The notes beneath the pieces were generated by a model, which saw only the letters and a list, made by a program, of their open reading frames with translations, did not search any database and was not told the DNA's origin. A stretch of DNA of 28,252 nt. Origin: an uncultured Bacillota bacterium (GTDB lineage Bacteria > Bacillota > Clostridia > Peptostreptococcales > Anaerovoracaceae). The position numbers and the translations under genes are program-made. Below, piece after piece: positions 7,475 to 16,769 of this stretch (the first letter of the stretch is position 1; each line of letters opens with the position of its first letter). The stretch is from the NCBI GenBank assembly GCA_946631075.1, contig CAMOZS010000003.1, positions 1 through 28,252 on the forward strand, read 5' to 3'.

Positions 7475-8722
7475 CTACTGTGGATAAGTGGCTGTCTTCT
7501 TCAGATAGGTCTTTCCGTCTTCCTTGGAAAGAGACCAGTAATTCTTGCCCGCGCCGTTTCCTGCCTGATACCAGCCGGAGGAATTCCGGACGACGTCAAA
7601 GCTGTAACCCTTGCTATACTTCCCCTTGGTCCTGTATTTGGAACTGGTCGAGGGGCCGGTCCGGTAGGCCAGACCGTCGCTGACATTGACGACCTTGACG
7701 GTGTACAGGACCGACCGGCCGTTGCTGGCGAACTTATAGGTATCACCGTCGATGGTCACGGTAGCGCTCTTGTACATGACCCCGCTGCCGCTGAAACCGT
7801 AATGGTAATTCCCGACCTTATGATAGCCGGTCAGCCGGTAGCCCTTGGAGTCCAGATAGTACTTCTTGCCTTTCAGGGTCAGCCACTGGGACTTGAGGTA
7901 CTCCTTGCCCACCTTGTACCGGTACTTGCCGTTGCTGCACTTGACCCATTTGCCTGACTGCTTGACGAACATATAGTTGATGTCCACATTGGTGGTATTG
8001 GTCAGGGACTTGCCGAACTGGGCCGTCGATGAATACTGCCACATGTACATGGGTCTGGAGTAATCGGTCGCCTTGCCGCCGGTATAGTGGGCGACCCAGA
8101 TCTTGTACTGGCTGTGCAGAGTGTCTCTCTTCAGATAATTGATCAGTACGGAAGAACTGGCGTAGATCATGGGCGTGTATCCGGCCGCTTTGATCTCCTT
8201 GCAGAAAGCCTGGCAGATCTTGGTGTTGGCTGCCTTGCCGTTCTTCTTCGCCCATTTGGCGTTCAGTCTGCCGCCCCATTCCCAGTCAAAAGCGACGGGC
8301 AGGGTGATCTTGGATTTGTAGTTCTTCAGCAGTTTGATCGTCTTCTGGGCCTCTTTCCTGGCTTCCTTCTGGGTCTTGGCCTGGGAATAGTAATAGGCTC
8401 CGACTTTCAGCCCGGCCGCGTAAGCGTTCTCGATATTCTTCTTGTAGCTGGCGTCAGCAAAACGAAGGAAGGACGCCCATCTGGTGTATCCGACCCGGAC
8501 GATCACCCGGGACACTCCCTTTGCCTTGAGCTTTTTGAACTGGGTCTTGGATATCTCATCCTGCCAGTTGGAGATATCGATGCACTTGTAGATCTGATAT
8601 CCCGACTTGTAAGCCGAAGGGATCTTGGCTGTGTTCACCGCCGCGTGAGCCTTGTTCACCGGAAGAAATCCGGTCGTCAGGACCATCACTACCGCGATGA
8701 GGATCGGTAGAACTCGCTTCAT
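7475..8722 (-). CDS. Secreted GH25 muramidase with wall-binding repeats and SH3 domain
   Basis: A 415-residue exported lysozyme-type enzyme that cuts the N-acetylmuramic acid-(1,4)-N-acetylglucosamine bond of peptidoglycan. It has a signal peptide (1-27, cut near AHA). The GH25 barrel (about 45-255) has D49 in IDISNWQ, the catalytic FDWEW with D146 and E148, and D247 in VDINYM. Residues 258-340 resemble choline-binding-type cell-wall repeats (KKYYLDSKGYRLTGYHKVGNYHYGF). A bacterial SH3 domain with LAYRTGPS lies at about 341-396. The ribosome site GAGGAG precedes the start. It is 19 bases after the GNAT gene and 21 before an LCP gene, consistent with wall turnover coupled to wall assembly. There is no sortase signal. 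Confidence 0.95.
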   Translation of the reverse strand: MKRVLPILIAVVMVLTTGFLPVNKAHAAVNTAKIPSAYKSGYQIYKCIDISNWQDEISKTQFKKLKAKGVSRVIVRVGYTRWASFLRFADASYKKNIENAYAAGLKVGAYYYSQAKTQKEARKEAQKTIKLLKNYKSKITLPVAFDWEWGGRLNAKWAKKNGKAANTKICQAFCKEIKAAGYTPMIYASSSVLINYLKRDTLHSQYKIWVAHYTGGKATDYSRPMYMWQYSSTAQFGKSLTNTTNVDINYMFVKQSGKWVKCSNGKYRYKVGKEYLKSQWLTLKGKKYYLDSKGYRLTGYHKVGNYHYGFSGSGVMYKSATVTIDGDTYKFASNGRSVLYTVKVVNVSDGLAYRTGPSTSSKYRTKGKYSKGYSFDVVRNSSGWYQAGNGAGKNYWSLSKEDGKTYLKKTATYPQ

Positions 8723-8741
8723 GATTCCTTGCTCCTCTCTT

Positions 8742-9176
8742 TTATCTCAATACCTTCATCATTACCTCAGGATGGCAGCTTACGCCATACTGATCACAGG
8801 TAAGACATTCGAAAAAGTTCGGCGCGTCTTCTCTGGCAACTGCTTCGAAGCCGGATCTGCGAAAGAACCCGGGGGCCCGGGCCACGAGATACATCCGGTC
8901 TCCGCCCTGCTTCAGGGTCTCTTCGATGCCCAGCTGCAGAAGCTGCTTTCCCAGCTGCTGATCCCGGTATTCCGGGTCGACAGCGATACCGTCGCATATG
9001 AATTCTCCGTCCCTTCTGGCCAGGACGAAGCCTCCGACGAGTCTGCCTTCATCGACCGCGTCCCAGCAGGAGACCAGGTCCGTAGGCGTGGGATCCTCCT
9101 CGGAGAATTCCAGCCCGTTTTCGATAAAAAACGGGACCAGACGGTCGTAATCATTGGTCAGATCGATCTTAATCAT
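8742..9176 (-). CDS. GNAT family N-acetyltransferase with Cys-rich C-terminus
   Basis: A 144-residue acetyl-CoA-dependent acetyltransferase. The acetyl-CoA loop is RDQQLGKQLL in the motif A region (IAVDPEYRDQQLGKQ), followed by the motif B stretch YLVARAPGFFRRSGFEAV. The tail FECLTCDQYGVSCHPEVMM has three cysteines in a CxxC...C arrangement, which could bind a metal. The frame is open for 32 codons further upstream, but the ATG at 9176 has GAGGTGG eight bases before it and overlaps the upstream kinase gene by 8 bases, so I use it. Substrate unknown. Amino acid or small amine acetylation is possible, and a role acetylating the WecE-made amino sugar is only a guess since it does not resemble WecD. 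Confidence 0.88.
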   Translation of the reverse strand: MIKIDLTNDYDRLVPFFIENGLEFSEEDPTPTDLVSCWDAVDEGRLVGGFVLARRDGEFICDGIAVDPEYRDQQLGKQLLQLGIEETLKQGGDRMYLVARAPGFFRRSGFEAVAREDAPNFFECLTCDQYGVSCHPEVMMKVLR

Positions 9177-10104
9177 TGTAATGCCACCTCTCTTCCGAGA
9201 CGAATACGTCCAGCCGCCGCTGGAGCACGGTGAAATGCAAAGGCAGTTTCTCCCCGTGTTCGCCGTCGACATCGGTATCCATATGCTCCCCGGATTCGAT
9301 CGTCAGCTCCGGTGTCTGAAAACAGAGCACATTTTTGTTTTCCGGGTGTTTCCCGTTGACCACCTCAAAGAGCAGGGGGCCGAATTCCATGATCGGCATC
9401 TTGCGGAAGGCGATCACGTCCAGCTTCCCGTCGTTCATGGAAGACTGGGGTGAAAGCTTGCGGAACCCTCCGGCGGATTCCCCGTTCATCACGACCATGA
9501 AATAGATATTTTCTTCGTATACCCGATCGGGCGTAGTCAGTCTCACCGGGATCGTGTGCACCTGGGGCAGCTCGGTCAGGGCTTTCAGGTAATAGGCCAG
9601 AGAACCCAGGGCGTTCTTCAGGTTGGGATCCGTTTTCTGGCTGACATCCACCAGGGCTCCCATGGCGCAGACATTGATGAAGCACTTGCTGTTGACCTTG
9701 CCCACATCGGCCTTGGTGGTCTTTTCCCCCAGGGCCACGTCCAGCTGCAGCTCCAGATCGGAGGGCAGCTCGAAGTAGTAGGCGAAATCATTGGCGGTCC
9801 CCGCCGGAAGCAGGCCGATGGGAAGATGGATATCGTGCCGCACCATAGCGTTGACGCAGGTATTGATCGTTCCGTCTCCGCCGGCCACCAGGATCCGGCT
9901 GTATTCCTCCTGGCGGAGGGTCTCAAAGACCTTATTGATCAGGACGCCGTGGGCAGCCCTTACCGGGACTACCTGATACCCTGCCCTCTGGCAGCGGTCG
10001 ATGATGTGGTCCAGATTGTTCCGGAACACACCGCTTCCGGAAAAGGCATTATAGTACAGGAGTACTTTCTTCCTGCGCTCCAGCTTCCTTTCCTGCTCTT
10101 CCAT
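9169..10104 (-). CDS. Diacylglycerol kinase-family lipid kinase (DagK/YegS type)
   Basis: A 311-residue enzyme of the DAGK catalytic family, which phosphorylates diacylglycerol or related lipids at the inner membrane face. The nucleotide-binding GGDGT (75-79) sits in ILVAGGDGTINTCVNAMV, followed by LLPAGTANDFAYYF, and further on NVCAMGALVDVSQKT and FRKLSPQSSMNDGKLDV, all usual for the family. The start at 10104 overlaps the end of folC by 56 bases but has a perfect AGGAGG ten bases upstream, so the overlap is probably real. In Gram-positive cells such kinases recycle diacylglycerol released during lipoteichoic acid synthesis, which would suit this wall operon; the actual substrate is not shown by the sequence. 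Confidence 0.92.
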   Translation of the reverse strand: MEEQERKLERRKKVLLYYNAFSGSGVFRNNLDHIIDRCQRAGYQVVPVRAAHGVLINKVFETLRQEEYSRILVAGGDGTINTCVNAMVRHDIHLPIGLLPAGTANDFAYYFELPSDLELQLDVALGEKTTKADVGKVNSKCFINVCAMGALVDVSQKTDPNLKNALGSLAYYLKALTELPQVHTIPVRLTTPDRVYEENIYFMVVMNGESAGGFRKLSPQSSMNDGKLDVIAFRKMPIMEFGPLLFEVVNGKHPENKNVLCFQTPELTIESGEHMDTDVDGEHGEKLPLHFTVLQRRLDVFVSEERWHYND

Positions 10105-11422
10105 TCCTGATCAACCTCCTGACTGCCCCTATCAAATACAGGGATCCCGCGAAGAGAACGACATCGTATCCCTTCCATACAGCCTTTGCCGCTTCCAGTC
10201 CGGCCTCTGCCGTCTCTGTGACCGCGACCGGCCGGATCCCTCTCCGGTCCAGTTTCTCTGCCATTTGGTCCGCGGAAAGCTTTCTGGGGCTTTCCGGTTC
10301 TGTCACGATGATCTGATCGCTGATCCCGATGAAACGGTCCAGGATCACATCCACCTCCTTGTCGGCCAGGATGCCGGTAACAAGAAGGATCTTCCGCCCT
10401 TCAAAGAGCCTGTTCATGGTCTCCTGAAGGGCCTGGGCCCCTGCTTCGTTGTGGGCCCCGTCCAGGATCACCATAGGGGCGAAAAGTCCCTGGCTCTCCC
10501 ATTCCTCCCGGCCGGAGACAACTTCAAACCTACCCGGCTGGATGGCTTTTTTGAGTCCCTCATAGAGGCGGCTCCTCTCCACCCGGATCTGCCGTTTTTT
10601 CCGGAGGACCTCGATGCAGGCCAGAGCCGTCTTCAGGTTCTCGGCCTGGTGTCTGCCGGACATGGAGATCTCGATCTCGCTGTAGTCCGTCTCCATCAGC
10701 TGCATGCTGACCTGCTGGCTGACCGGGCTCTCCCAGTCGACCGAAGTCCGGACCTTGGATACATCGTAAAGTCTGGAGCCTTTCTGATAGGCCGTCCGCG
10801 CGATCACGGCAGCCGGCCCCCGGTCCTTCACATTGGAAATGACCGGCGCTCCGTCCTTGATGATGCCTGCTTTAGTCGCGGCGATCTTCTCCAGAGTGTC
10901 CCCCAGGACCTGCATATGGTCGTAGGACACCGTGGTGAAGACGCAGGCCAGGGGATCACGGATGATGTTGGTCGCATCACCTTCTCCGCCCATGCCGCAT
11001 TCCAGTATAACGATATCCGGCTTCACGTCCCTGTAGAACAGGAAGGTGATCGCCATGACAACTTCAAATTCCGTCGGAGAGACCAGACCGTCCTCCACCA
11101 TTTCCTCGGCAGCGCGCACGGCCTGCCATCCGTACCGGTCCAGTTCCTCGTCGCTGATGTAGCGGCCGTCGAACTGGATCCTCTCATTGAACACCTCGAT
11201 ATAGGGCGAGATGTAGAGGCCGACCTTGTAGCCGCAGGCGGCCAGGCCTGATTCCAGGAACTTGCAGACGGATCCCTTGCCGTTGGTGCCGGCTACGTGG
11301 ATGTACCGCATGCCCTTCTGGGGATCCCCCAGACGGCGCAGCAGTTCCTCCAGCCGCTCCATTCCCAGAATGCTTCCGAACCGGTCGAATTCATGGATCC
11401 TTTCGATGATATTCTTAGCCAA
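10049..11422 (-). CDS. folC: Folylpolyglutamate synthase / dihydrofolate synthase
   Basis: A 457-residue Mur-ligase-family enzyme that adds glutamates to folates and may also make dihydrofolate from dihydropteroate. The P-loop AGTNGKGSV (44-52), SPYIEVFNERIQ, ECGMGGEGDATN, the SYDHMQVLGDT stretch and the C-terminal ILDGAHNEAGAQAL are typical. It begins with TTG at 11422, seven bases after GGAG, overlapping the valS stop by 8 bases; no ATG lies between there and the conserved core. The valS-folC order is common in Firmicutes. Polyglutamylated folate also serves the fhs-fchA-folD genes in this window, although they belong to another transcript. Confidence 0.95.
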   Translation of the reverse strand: MAKNIIERIHEFDRFGSILGMERLEELLRRLGDPQKGMRYIHVAGTNGKGSVCKFLESGLAACGYKVGLYISPYIEVFNERIQFDGRYISDEELDRYGWQAVRAAEEMVEDGLVSPTEFEVVMAITFLFYRDVKPDIVILECGMGGEGDATNIIRDPLACVFTTVSYDHMQVLGDTLEKIAATKAGIIKDGAPVISNVKDRGPAAVIARTAYQKGSRLYDVSKVRTSVDWESPVSQQVSMQLMETDYSEIEISMSGRHQAENLKTALACIEVLRKKRQIRVERSRLYEGLKKAIQPGRFEVVSGREEWESQGLFAPMVILDGAHNEAGAQALQETMNRLFEGRKILLVTGILADKEVDVILDRFIGISDQIIVTEPESPRKLSADQMAEKLDRRGIRPVAVTETAEAGLEAAKAVWKGYDVVLFAGSLYLIGAVRRLIRNGRAGKEAGAQEESTPVL

Positions 11423-14090
11423 GTTTTCTCTCCACCAATGCCAGCCGCTCGGTCACTTTCTCCAGCATCTCTTCGTATTTATCCTTCTTCGCCCGCTCCT
11501 CGGCTACGACTTTCTCCGGAGCCTTGCTGACGAAGCCCTGATTGTTCAGCTTGCCGACGACCCGCTTGACTTCTCCTTCCAGACGCTTCTTTTCTTTCTG
11601 CAGTCTGGACAGTTCCGCCTCATAATCCATCAGGTCATCCAGGGGAACGAAGACCTCTGCTCCGTCCACGACGGCCGACATGACTTCCTCCGGCACCTGG
11701 GATTTATCGCCGATGAACTGAAGATCGCTCAGGTTGGCCAGGTTGCTGATGTAGGGTCCTGCCGCCCGGCAGATCTCATCCTTGCCGGCGCCGGCCAGGA
11801 TCAGTCCATGCAGTTTCTTGCCCGGGGCGGCTTCCGCCTCAGCCCGGATGTTACGGATGCTCCGGATGATCTCCATGGCCGTCTCCAGGATCTCCGTTTC
11901 CTTCGGATAGGTCCTGGCCTCATCATATACCGGCCACTGTCCCCGGATCAGGAAATCGTCCGGATCCTCGCTGTCCGGATCTCCTCCCGGAAGGTATCCC
12001 CAGATCTCCTCTGTGATGAAGGGCATGAAGGGATGGAGCAGGGTCAGCATCTGTCTGAGGACGCTGACCAGAACGTATCTGGCTACCTGCTTGTCCGCCT
12101 CATCCTCACCGTAGAGACGTTTCTTGACCAGCTCGATGTACCAGTCGCAGTACTCGTTCCAGATCAGGTCATAGACCCTCTGTCCGGCCAGGGCCAGATC
12201 GTACTTCTCCATGGTCTCGGTCACATATCTGACCGCCTCGTTCAGGCGGGACAGCATCCATTTATCTTCGTCCTTCAGGGCGGACGGATCCGGCTCGGTC
12301 AGCTCGGCGCCGTCCTCCAGATTCATGATGACGAATCTGGACGCGTTCCAGAGCTTGTTGGCAAAGTTCCTTGCCGATTCCAGCCGGTCGGTCTTGAACC
12401 GCATGTCGTTGCCCGGGGTGATGCCCGTGGTCAGCATGAACCGCAGGGCGTCAGCTCCGTACTGGTCGATGATCTCCAGGGGATCGATCCCGTTGCCCAG
12501 GGACTTGCTCATCTTCCTTCCCTGAGCGTCTCTGACCAGACCGTGGACGTAGACATCGTGGAAAGGAACCTCTCCTGTGGTCTCCAGAGCGGAGAATACC
12601 ATCCTGACCACCCAGAAGAAGATGATGTCGTATCCGGTGACCAGCACGTCGGTGGGATAGAAATATTTCAGGTCTTCTGTCTCCTCCGGCCAGCCCAGGG
12701 TCGAGAAGGGCCACAGAGCCGAGGAGAACCAGGTGTCCAGCACGTCCTCATCCTGGCGCAGGTGGGTCTGCCCGCACTTGGGACACTTGTCCGGTGCGGT
12801 CTCGCTTACGATGATCTCACCGCAGCTGTCGCAGTAGTAGGCCGGGATCCGGTGGCCCCACCAGAGCTGCCGGGAGATACACCAGTCTCTGATCTCCTCC
12901 AGCCAGCGCAGATAGGTCTTCTCGAACCGGTCCGGCACATGGGTGAGTCTGCCCTCTTTTGCCGCGGCGATGGCCGGCTTGGCCAGACTTTCCATCTTGA
13001 CGAACCACTGATCGGAAAGCATGGGTTCCACGACGGTATGGCAGCGGTAGCATTCGCCGGTCGGGATGACCATCTCTTCGATCTTGACCAGGTAGCCCGC
13101 TTCCTCCAGGTCTTTGACCCAGGCCTTACGGCACTCGTAGCGGTCCATGCCGGCGTACTTGCCGGCCATATCGTTCATGGTCGCGTCTTCATTGATGCAG
13201 CAGAGGTTCTCCAGATCATGCCTCTGTCCCACCTGGAAGTCGTTCTCATCGTGGGCCGGTGTGATCTTGACCGCGCCAGTACCCTTCTCCGGGTCCGGAT
13301 AGGGGTCTGCCACCACCGGGATCTTCCTGCCGACCAGGGGCAGGATGACTTCCTTGCCGACCATATCCTTATATCTCTCGTCTTCCGGAGATACGGCGAT
13401 AGCCACGTCTCCGAACATGGTCTCCGGACGGGATGTGGCGACGACGATCCCCTCGCCGCCGTCTGCGCCCGGATATCTGAAGTACCAGTAGAATCCGTTC
13501 TTGTCCTCGTGCTCGACCTCGGCGTCCGACAGGGATGTTCCGCACTGGGGACACCAGTTGATCAGCCGGTTGCCCCGGTAGATCAGGCCCTTGTTATAGA
13601 GCTGTACGAAGAAATGGTTGACGGCCTTGCTGCAGCCCTCGTCCATGGTAAAGCGCTCTCTCTCCCAGTCGCAGGAGTCGCCCAGCTTACGGCACTGCCT
13701 GGTGATCTTTCCGCCGAACTCTTCCTTCCACTGCCAGGCTCTGCGCAGGAACTCCTCCCTGCCCAGGTCTTCTTTCTCTTTACCCTCTTCCTCGCGGATC
13801 CGGTTGACCACCTTGACTTCGGTGGCGATACTGGCGTGGTCGCTGCCGGGAAGCCACAGGGCGCTGTATCCCTGCAGACGCTTGAACCGGGTCAGGACAT
13901 CCTGCAAAGTCTGGTCCAGCGCGTGTCCCATATGCAGCTGTCCGGTGATGTTTGGCGGGGGCATGACGATCGTAAAGGGTTTCTTGTCCGGATCCCTCTC
14001 GGCGCGGAAGGCGCCGCTGGATTCCCATTTCTCGTAGATGCGGTCTTCAAAATCCTTAGGATCGTATGTTTTTGCCAGGTTTCTGTTCAT
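11415..14090 (-). CDS. valS: Valine--tRNA ligase
   Basis: An 891-residue class I aminoacyl-tRNA synthetase that charges tRNA-Val and edits mischarged threonine. The HIGH-type motif is HMGH (53-56) in PPPNITGQLHMGHAL; the KMSKS motif is at about 526-530; zinc-type cysteines appear in WCPQCGTS and YYCDSCGE...CPKCGQ. The C-terminal 70 residues are a Lys/Glu-rich coiled coil that contacts tRNA. The length is normal. The start has AAGGAG six bases upstream. The gap to the upstream secreted-protein gene is only 15 bases, which leaves no room for the T-box leader often found before valS in Firmicutes. Confidence 0.98.
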   Translation of the reverse strand: MNRNLAKTYDPKDFEDRIYEKWESSGAFRAERDPDKKPFTIVMPPPNITGQLHMGHALDQTLQDVLTRFKRLQGYSALWLPGSDHASIATEVKVVNRIREEEGKEKEDLGREEFLRRAWQWKEEFGGKITRQCRKLGDSCDWERERFTMDEGCSKAVNHFFVQLYNKGLIYRGNRLINWCPQCGTSLSDAEVEHEDKNGFYWYFRYPGADGGEGIVVATSRPETMFGDVAIAVSPEDERYKDMVGKEVILPLVGRKIPVVADPYPDPEKGTGAVKITPAHDENDFQVGQRHDLENLCCINEDATMNDMAGKYAGMDRYECRKAWVKDLEEAGYLVKIEEMVIPTGECYRCHTVVEPMLSDQWFVKMESLAKPAIAAAKEGRLTHVPDRFEKTYLRWLEEIRDWCISRQLWWGHRIPAYYCDSCGEIIVSETAPDKCPKCGQTHLRQDEDVLDTWFSSALWPFSTLGWPEETEDLKYFYPTDVLVTGYDIIFFWVVRMVFSALETTGEVPFHDVYVHGLVRDAQGRKMSKSLGNGIDPLEIIDQYGADALRFMLTTGITPGNDMRFKTDRLESARNFANKLWNASRFVIMNLEDGAELTEPDPSALKDEDKWMLSRLNEAVRYVTETMEKYDLALAGQRVYDLIWNEYCDWYIELVKKRLYGEDEADKQVARYVLVSVLRQMLTLLHPFMPFITEEIWGYLPGGDPDSEDPDDFLIRGQWPVYDEARTYPKETEILETAMEIIRSIRNIRAEAEAAPGKKLHGLILAGAGKDEICRAAGPYISNLANLSDLQFIGDKSQVPEEVMSAVVDGAEVFVPLDDLMDYEAELSRLQKEKKRLEGEVKRVVGKLNNQGFVSKAPEKVVAEERAKKDKYEEMLEKVTERLALVERKLG

Positions 14091-14105
14091 TGAGTTCTCC
14101 TTTTA

Positions 14106-16703
14106 TCAGATGCGGTTCACGTAGTCGAGATGGATCCAGTAGCCGGTCTTCTTTACCTTGCCCCAGTCTCCGTTGATCTTGACGATCTCGTATTTGCCGG
14201 GTTCGATCTGATCGACGATATCGTATTTGGTCCCCGGTCCCTTTCTCTGGTTCAGATCAGAGGAGGTGACCTTCACCTTGTAGCCGCTGACTACTTTTGT
14301 GTATTTCAGAAGGATCCAGTTTCCGTTGGTCAGTCTGCCCCATCCATTTTTGACCTTGTGGATGTTCAGCTCCTTGCCCTTCTCATAGGAATTGACGGTA
14401 TCCTTATCCTTGGAGGGGCCGCTGCGGGCGTTAACACCATCTTCCGAGGTCACCTCGACCTTGAATACGGAAGAGCTGTCCTCGTCGCCGGTCTCCTCAT
14501 TATCCTTCTTACTCTTCTTGCTTACGCTGTCCGTACTGGAAGCAGATACCGAGCCGGACAGTTTCTTGGTGTAGCTCATGCTGATCCAGCCGCCGCCTTT
14601 GATCTTGCCCCATCCGTTCTTAGTCTTGATGATGGAAAGGGTCCTGCCCTCCTCGACGTATCCGATCACGTCATAATCCGTGCCCGGACCGGACCGCTTG
14701 TTCAGACCGGAAGTCGTCTTCACCTTCATGTACTTGGACGCCCAGACTGCGTACAGTTTGGTGTTCTTGTCCCTGCTGAAGGTATCGGACGGCTGGTATT
14801 TGGCCTTGGAGGCCGTCTTCGACAGAGCCCATCCCCGGAATTCGTAGCCGGACCGTTCCGGCTTACCCTTGCGCAGGGTCAGGTCCTCGCCGTGTCTCTT
14901 GGTCTGAGCCTTCGGGGCTGACTTGCCGCCGTTGGCCTTGTAGCTGATCGTATATTTCTTGGTTCTCCATGCCGGCCGGGCATAGATGGTCTCGCTGACC
15001 GGATCGGTGATCAGGACCTGCTTACCCGGTTCGATATGTACGAATTCATACTTGCCGCCGATCTTATCCTTGAGGAGCCACTTCTTCGTCTGTCCGGTCG
15101 CCTTGTCCTGAGCGTAGTAGAGGCGGTTGCCGTCGCAGATCCGGTACAGTCTCCAGGCGTCATATCTGAAGCCTTCTCTGGAGAACTTGTCCGTGGTGAT
15201 GGACTTGCCGGTCCCGTATTTGACCTTGATGGGCTTGATCAGGTCCGTATCGTTCGAAGTGGTCTTGAGACCGTCGGTATATTCCAGGGTGAACCTGGTC
15301 AGGTCCGCCCGGACGGTGTAGTCCAGCATGAGCCAGTTGCCGTCGGTCCTCTTGCCCCAGTTATCCTTGACCTCGGCGATGGCTACCTTGGTTCCCTTGG
15401 TCAGGGTCTCCACGATCTCGTAGTCCTTGCCAGGACCGGATCTGACGTTGACACCGGAGATGGTGACCGCGTCATAGGAGTCCATGCCCCAGACCGCGTA
15501 CAGGGTCAGGCTGGCGTCCTTCTTATAGGTGGAACCCGGAGCGTATTCCGAAGCCGGTGATGTGGCGTCGGACTTCTTGGCCCAGCCCAGGAATTCATAG
15601 CCCTCTCTGGTCGGCACGGTCTTGCTCAGGGTCAGGGACTTGCCGGTCTTCTTGGTCTGTGCCGCCGGAGCCCCGGTCCCGCCGTTGGCCTTATAGGTGA
15701 CGACATAGTCCGCCTTCTTCCATACCGGGGACACGTATACGGTCCCGTTGAAGGCCTTCTTGATGTTGAGCGTACCGCCGCCCTCGACTAGGACCTGGGT
15801 GTAGTCGTCAGGGATCGACTTCTTCGTATACCATTTCTCTTTCTCGCCTGTGGCGTCATCGCGGCACAGGTAGACCAGATTGCCGCTGTCGTTCTCCTTG
15901 TAGACATCCCAGTCGGCGTAGGTGTAGCCCTTCCGGGTAAACTTGTCTTCGGACAGGGTCAGATCCTTGCCGAAGGTCCCCTTGACCGGAGGAATGATCT
16001 TGTCTTCCTCATCATTGCTGGTCGAATCCAGGCCGTCCCTGTACTTCAGGGTGTACTTGGTGGGAGCCTTGGTCGTCGTCGTAGTTCCGTTTCCGGTCGT
16101 GTACTTGGGAGAGGCGTATCCCAGGATGTATTTGTTGTTGAGGGGGTAGCTCCCCTCGATCACCTTGTCGTGCTTGTTTCCTTCAATAGTATATACGTAG
16201 GTGGTCCCGTCGGATTTGCCGGTCCCCGTGACCATGCCGATATGGTCGGCCCAGTCTCTGACGCTCCATGAGAAGTAGATCAGGTCGCCCTTCTTGGGGG
16301 TATAGGAGCCTCCCCAGTATTTGGATTTATGGTAGACTCCCTGCTTCTTGGCCCAGGAACGGTCCGCCGTCGCCAGGTGAGGAACGATGGACTTGGGCAC
16401 GCCGGCCTTGGCCGCGCTCCAACTTACAAACATAGCGCACCACGGATTATAGTTACATCCGTACCAGGCGCCGAAATAGGTATTGTTATTGCCGCCCTCT
16501 GTATATCCCTTCTGAGTCTTGGCAAATCCAATGATGTCGTCTCTCTGATTGCCTGTCGCCTTATAGCTGATCTTCTTCAGCGCCGGATAGCTGGCAGCCG
16601 AGCTGTCGATCCCATCCCCTGAGATCATCTGGCCGGGCCCTCCGGTACAGATTCCCGCGACCGCTATACAGATCGATAAGATAATTGCAGCAATTTTTTT
16701 CAT
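14106..16703 (-). CDS. Secreted CHAP amidase/peptidase with InlB-type repeats and four SH3 domains
   Basis: An 865-residue exported protein. Signal peptide about 1-24. A CHAP-type domain (52-200) has the presumed catalytic Cys C89 in NPWCAMFVSWSA and His H154 in ADHIGMV, predicting cleavage of peptidoglycan peptides. Then come two copies of a three-part unit (217-462 and 470-711): an expanded InlB-like module, a standard InlB B-repeat (YKANGG...GYEF.GWA...LYAVW), and an SH3 domain (RSGPG..YD). A Ser/Lys/Glu linker (716-745) and two more SH3 domains (747-801, 808-862) follow. There is no sortase motif, so the SH3 domains probably hold it to the wall. The frame is open upstream to 16841, but the ATG at 16703 follows CGGAG and starts the signal peptide. 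It is the first gene of the envelope operon. Confidence 0.9.
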   Translation of the reverse strand: MKKIAAIILSICIAVAGICTGGPGQMISGDGIDSSAASYPALKKISYKATGNQRDDIIGFAKTQKGYTEGGNNNTYFGAWYGCNYNPWCAMFVSWSAAKAGVPKSIVPHLATADRSWAKKQGVYHKSKYWGGSYTPKKGDLIYFSWSVRDWADHIGMVTGTGKSDGTTYVYTIEGNKHDKVIEGSYPLNNKYILGYASPKYTTGNGTTTTTKAPTKYTLKYRDGLDSTSNDEEDKIIPPVKGTFGKDLTLSEDKFTRKGYTYADWDVYKENDSGNLVYLCRDDATGEKEKWYTKKSIPDDYTQVLVEGGGTLNIKKAFNGTVYVSPVWKKADYVVTYKANGGTGAPAAQTKKTGKSLTLSKTVPTREGYEFLGWAKKSDATSPASEYAPGSTYKKDASLTLYAVWGMDSYDAVTISGVNVRSGPGKDYEIVETLTKGTKVAIAEVKDNWGKRTDGNWLMLDYTVRADLTRFTLEYTDGLKTTSNDTDLIKPIKVKYGTGKSITTDKFSREGFRYDAWRLYRICDGNRLYYAQDKATGQTKKWLLKDKIGGKYEFVHIEPGKQVLITDPVSETIYARPAWRTKKYTISYKANGGKSAPKAQTKRHGEDLTLRKGKPERSGYEFRGWALSKTASKAKYQPSDTFSRDKNTKLYAVWASKYMKVKTTSGLNKRSGPGTDYDVIGYVEEGRTLSIIKTKNGWGKIKGGGWISMSYTKKLSGSVSASSTDSVSKKSKKDNEETGDEDSSSVFKVEVTSEDGVNARSGPSKDKDTVNSYEKGKELNIHKVKNGWGRLTNGNWILLKYTKVVSGYKVKVTSSDLNQRKGPGTKYDIVDQIEPGKYEIVKINGDWGKVKKTGYWIHLDYVNRI
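14571..16055 (-). repeat. Tandem protein-level duplication in the CHAP/SH3 protein
   Basis: Two units of about 245 codons, 15318-16055 and 14571-15296, share the order expanded InlB-like module, InlB B-repeat, SH3. Both begin with a Y-D-G-L...TSND motif (YRDGLDSTSND, YTDGLKTTSND) and share DKFxRxG, a D-ATG-KxW stretch and the W(K/R) end. The copies have diverged strongly in sequence, so the duplication is old. Confidence 0.75.
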
Positions 16704-16741
16704 TCCAGATCTCCGTTTCCCCTGTATAGTTATCTGTTTCA

Positions 16742-16759
16742 CATGCCAATACCGGCATG
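16742..16759. promoter_or_regulatory. Inverted repeat just downstream of the envelope operon promoter
   Basis: CATGCC and GGCATG, 6-bp arms separated by six bases, lie at about +4 to +21 from the predicted transcription start near 16763. The position fits a repressor operator or a hairpin at the 5' end of the mRNA. No regulator can be named. Confidence 0.45.
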
Positions 16760-16769
16760 CTATCACGGT

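Noticed and set aside
9177..9272. Longer GNAT frame starting at 9272
   Set aside because: It overlaps the kinase gene by about 100 bases and adds 32 residues unlike any GNAT; the ATG at 9176 has a good ribosome site.
11262..14093. A 943-codon open frame on the plus strand opposite valS
   Set aside because: It is a mirror of valS caused by GC-rich codon use. The translation is low-complexity in Asp, Gly, His, Leu and Val with no recognisable domain, while the minus strand encodes a full ValS.
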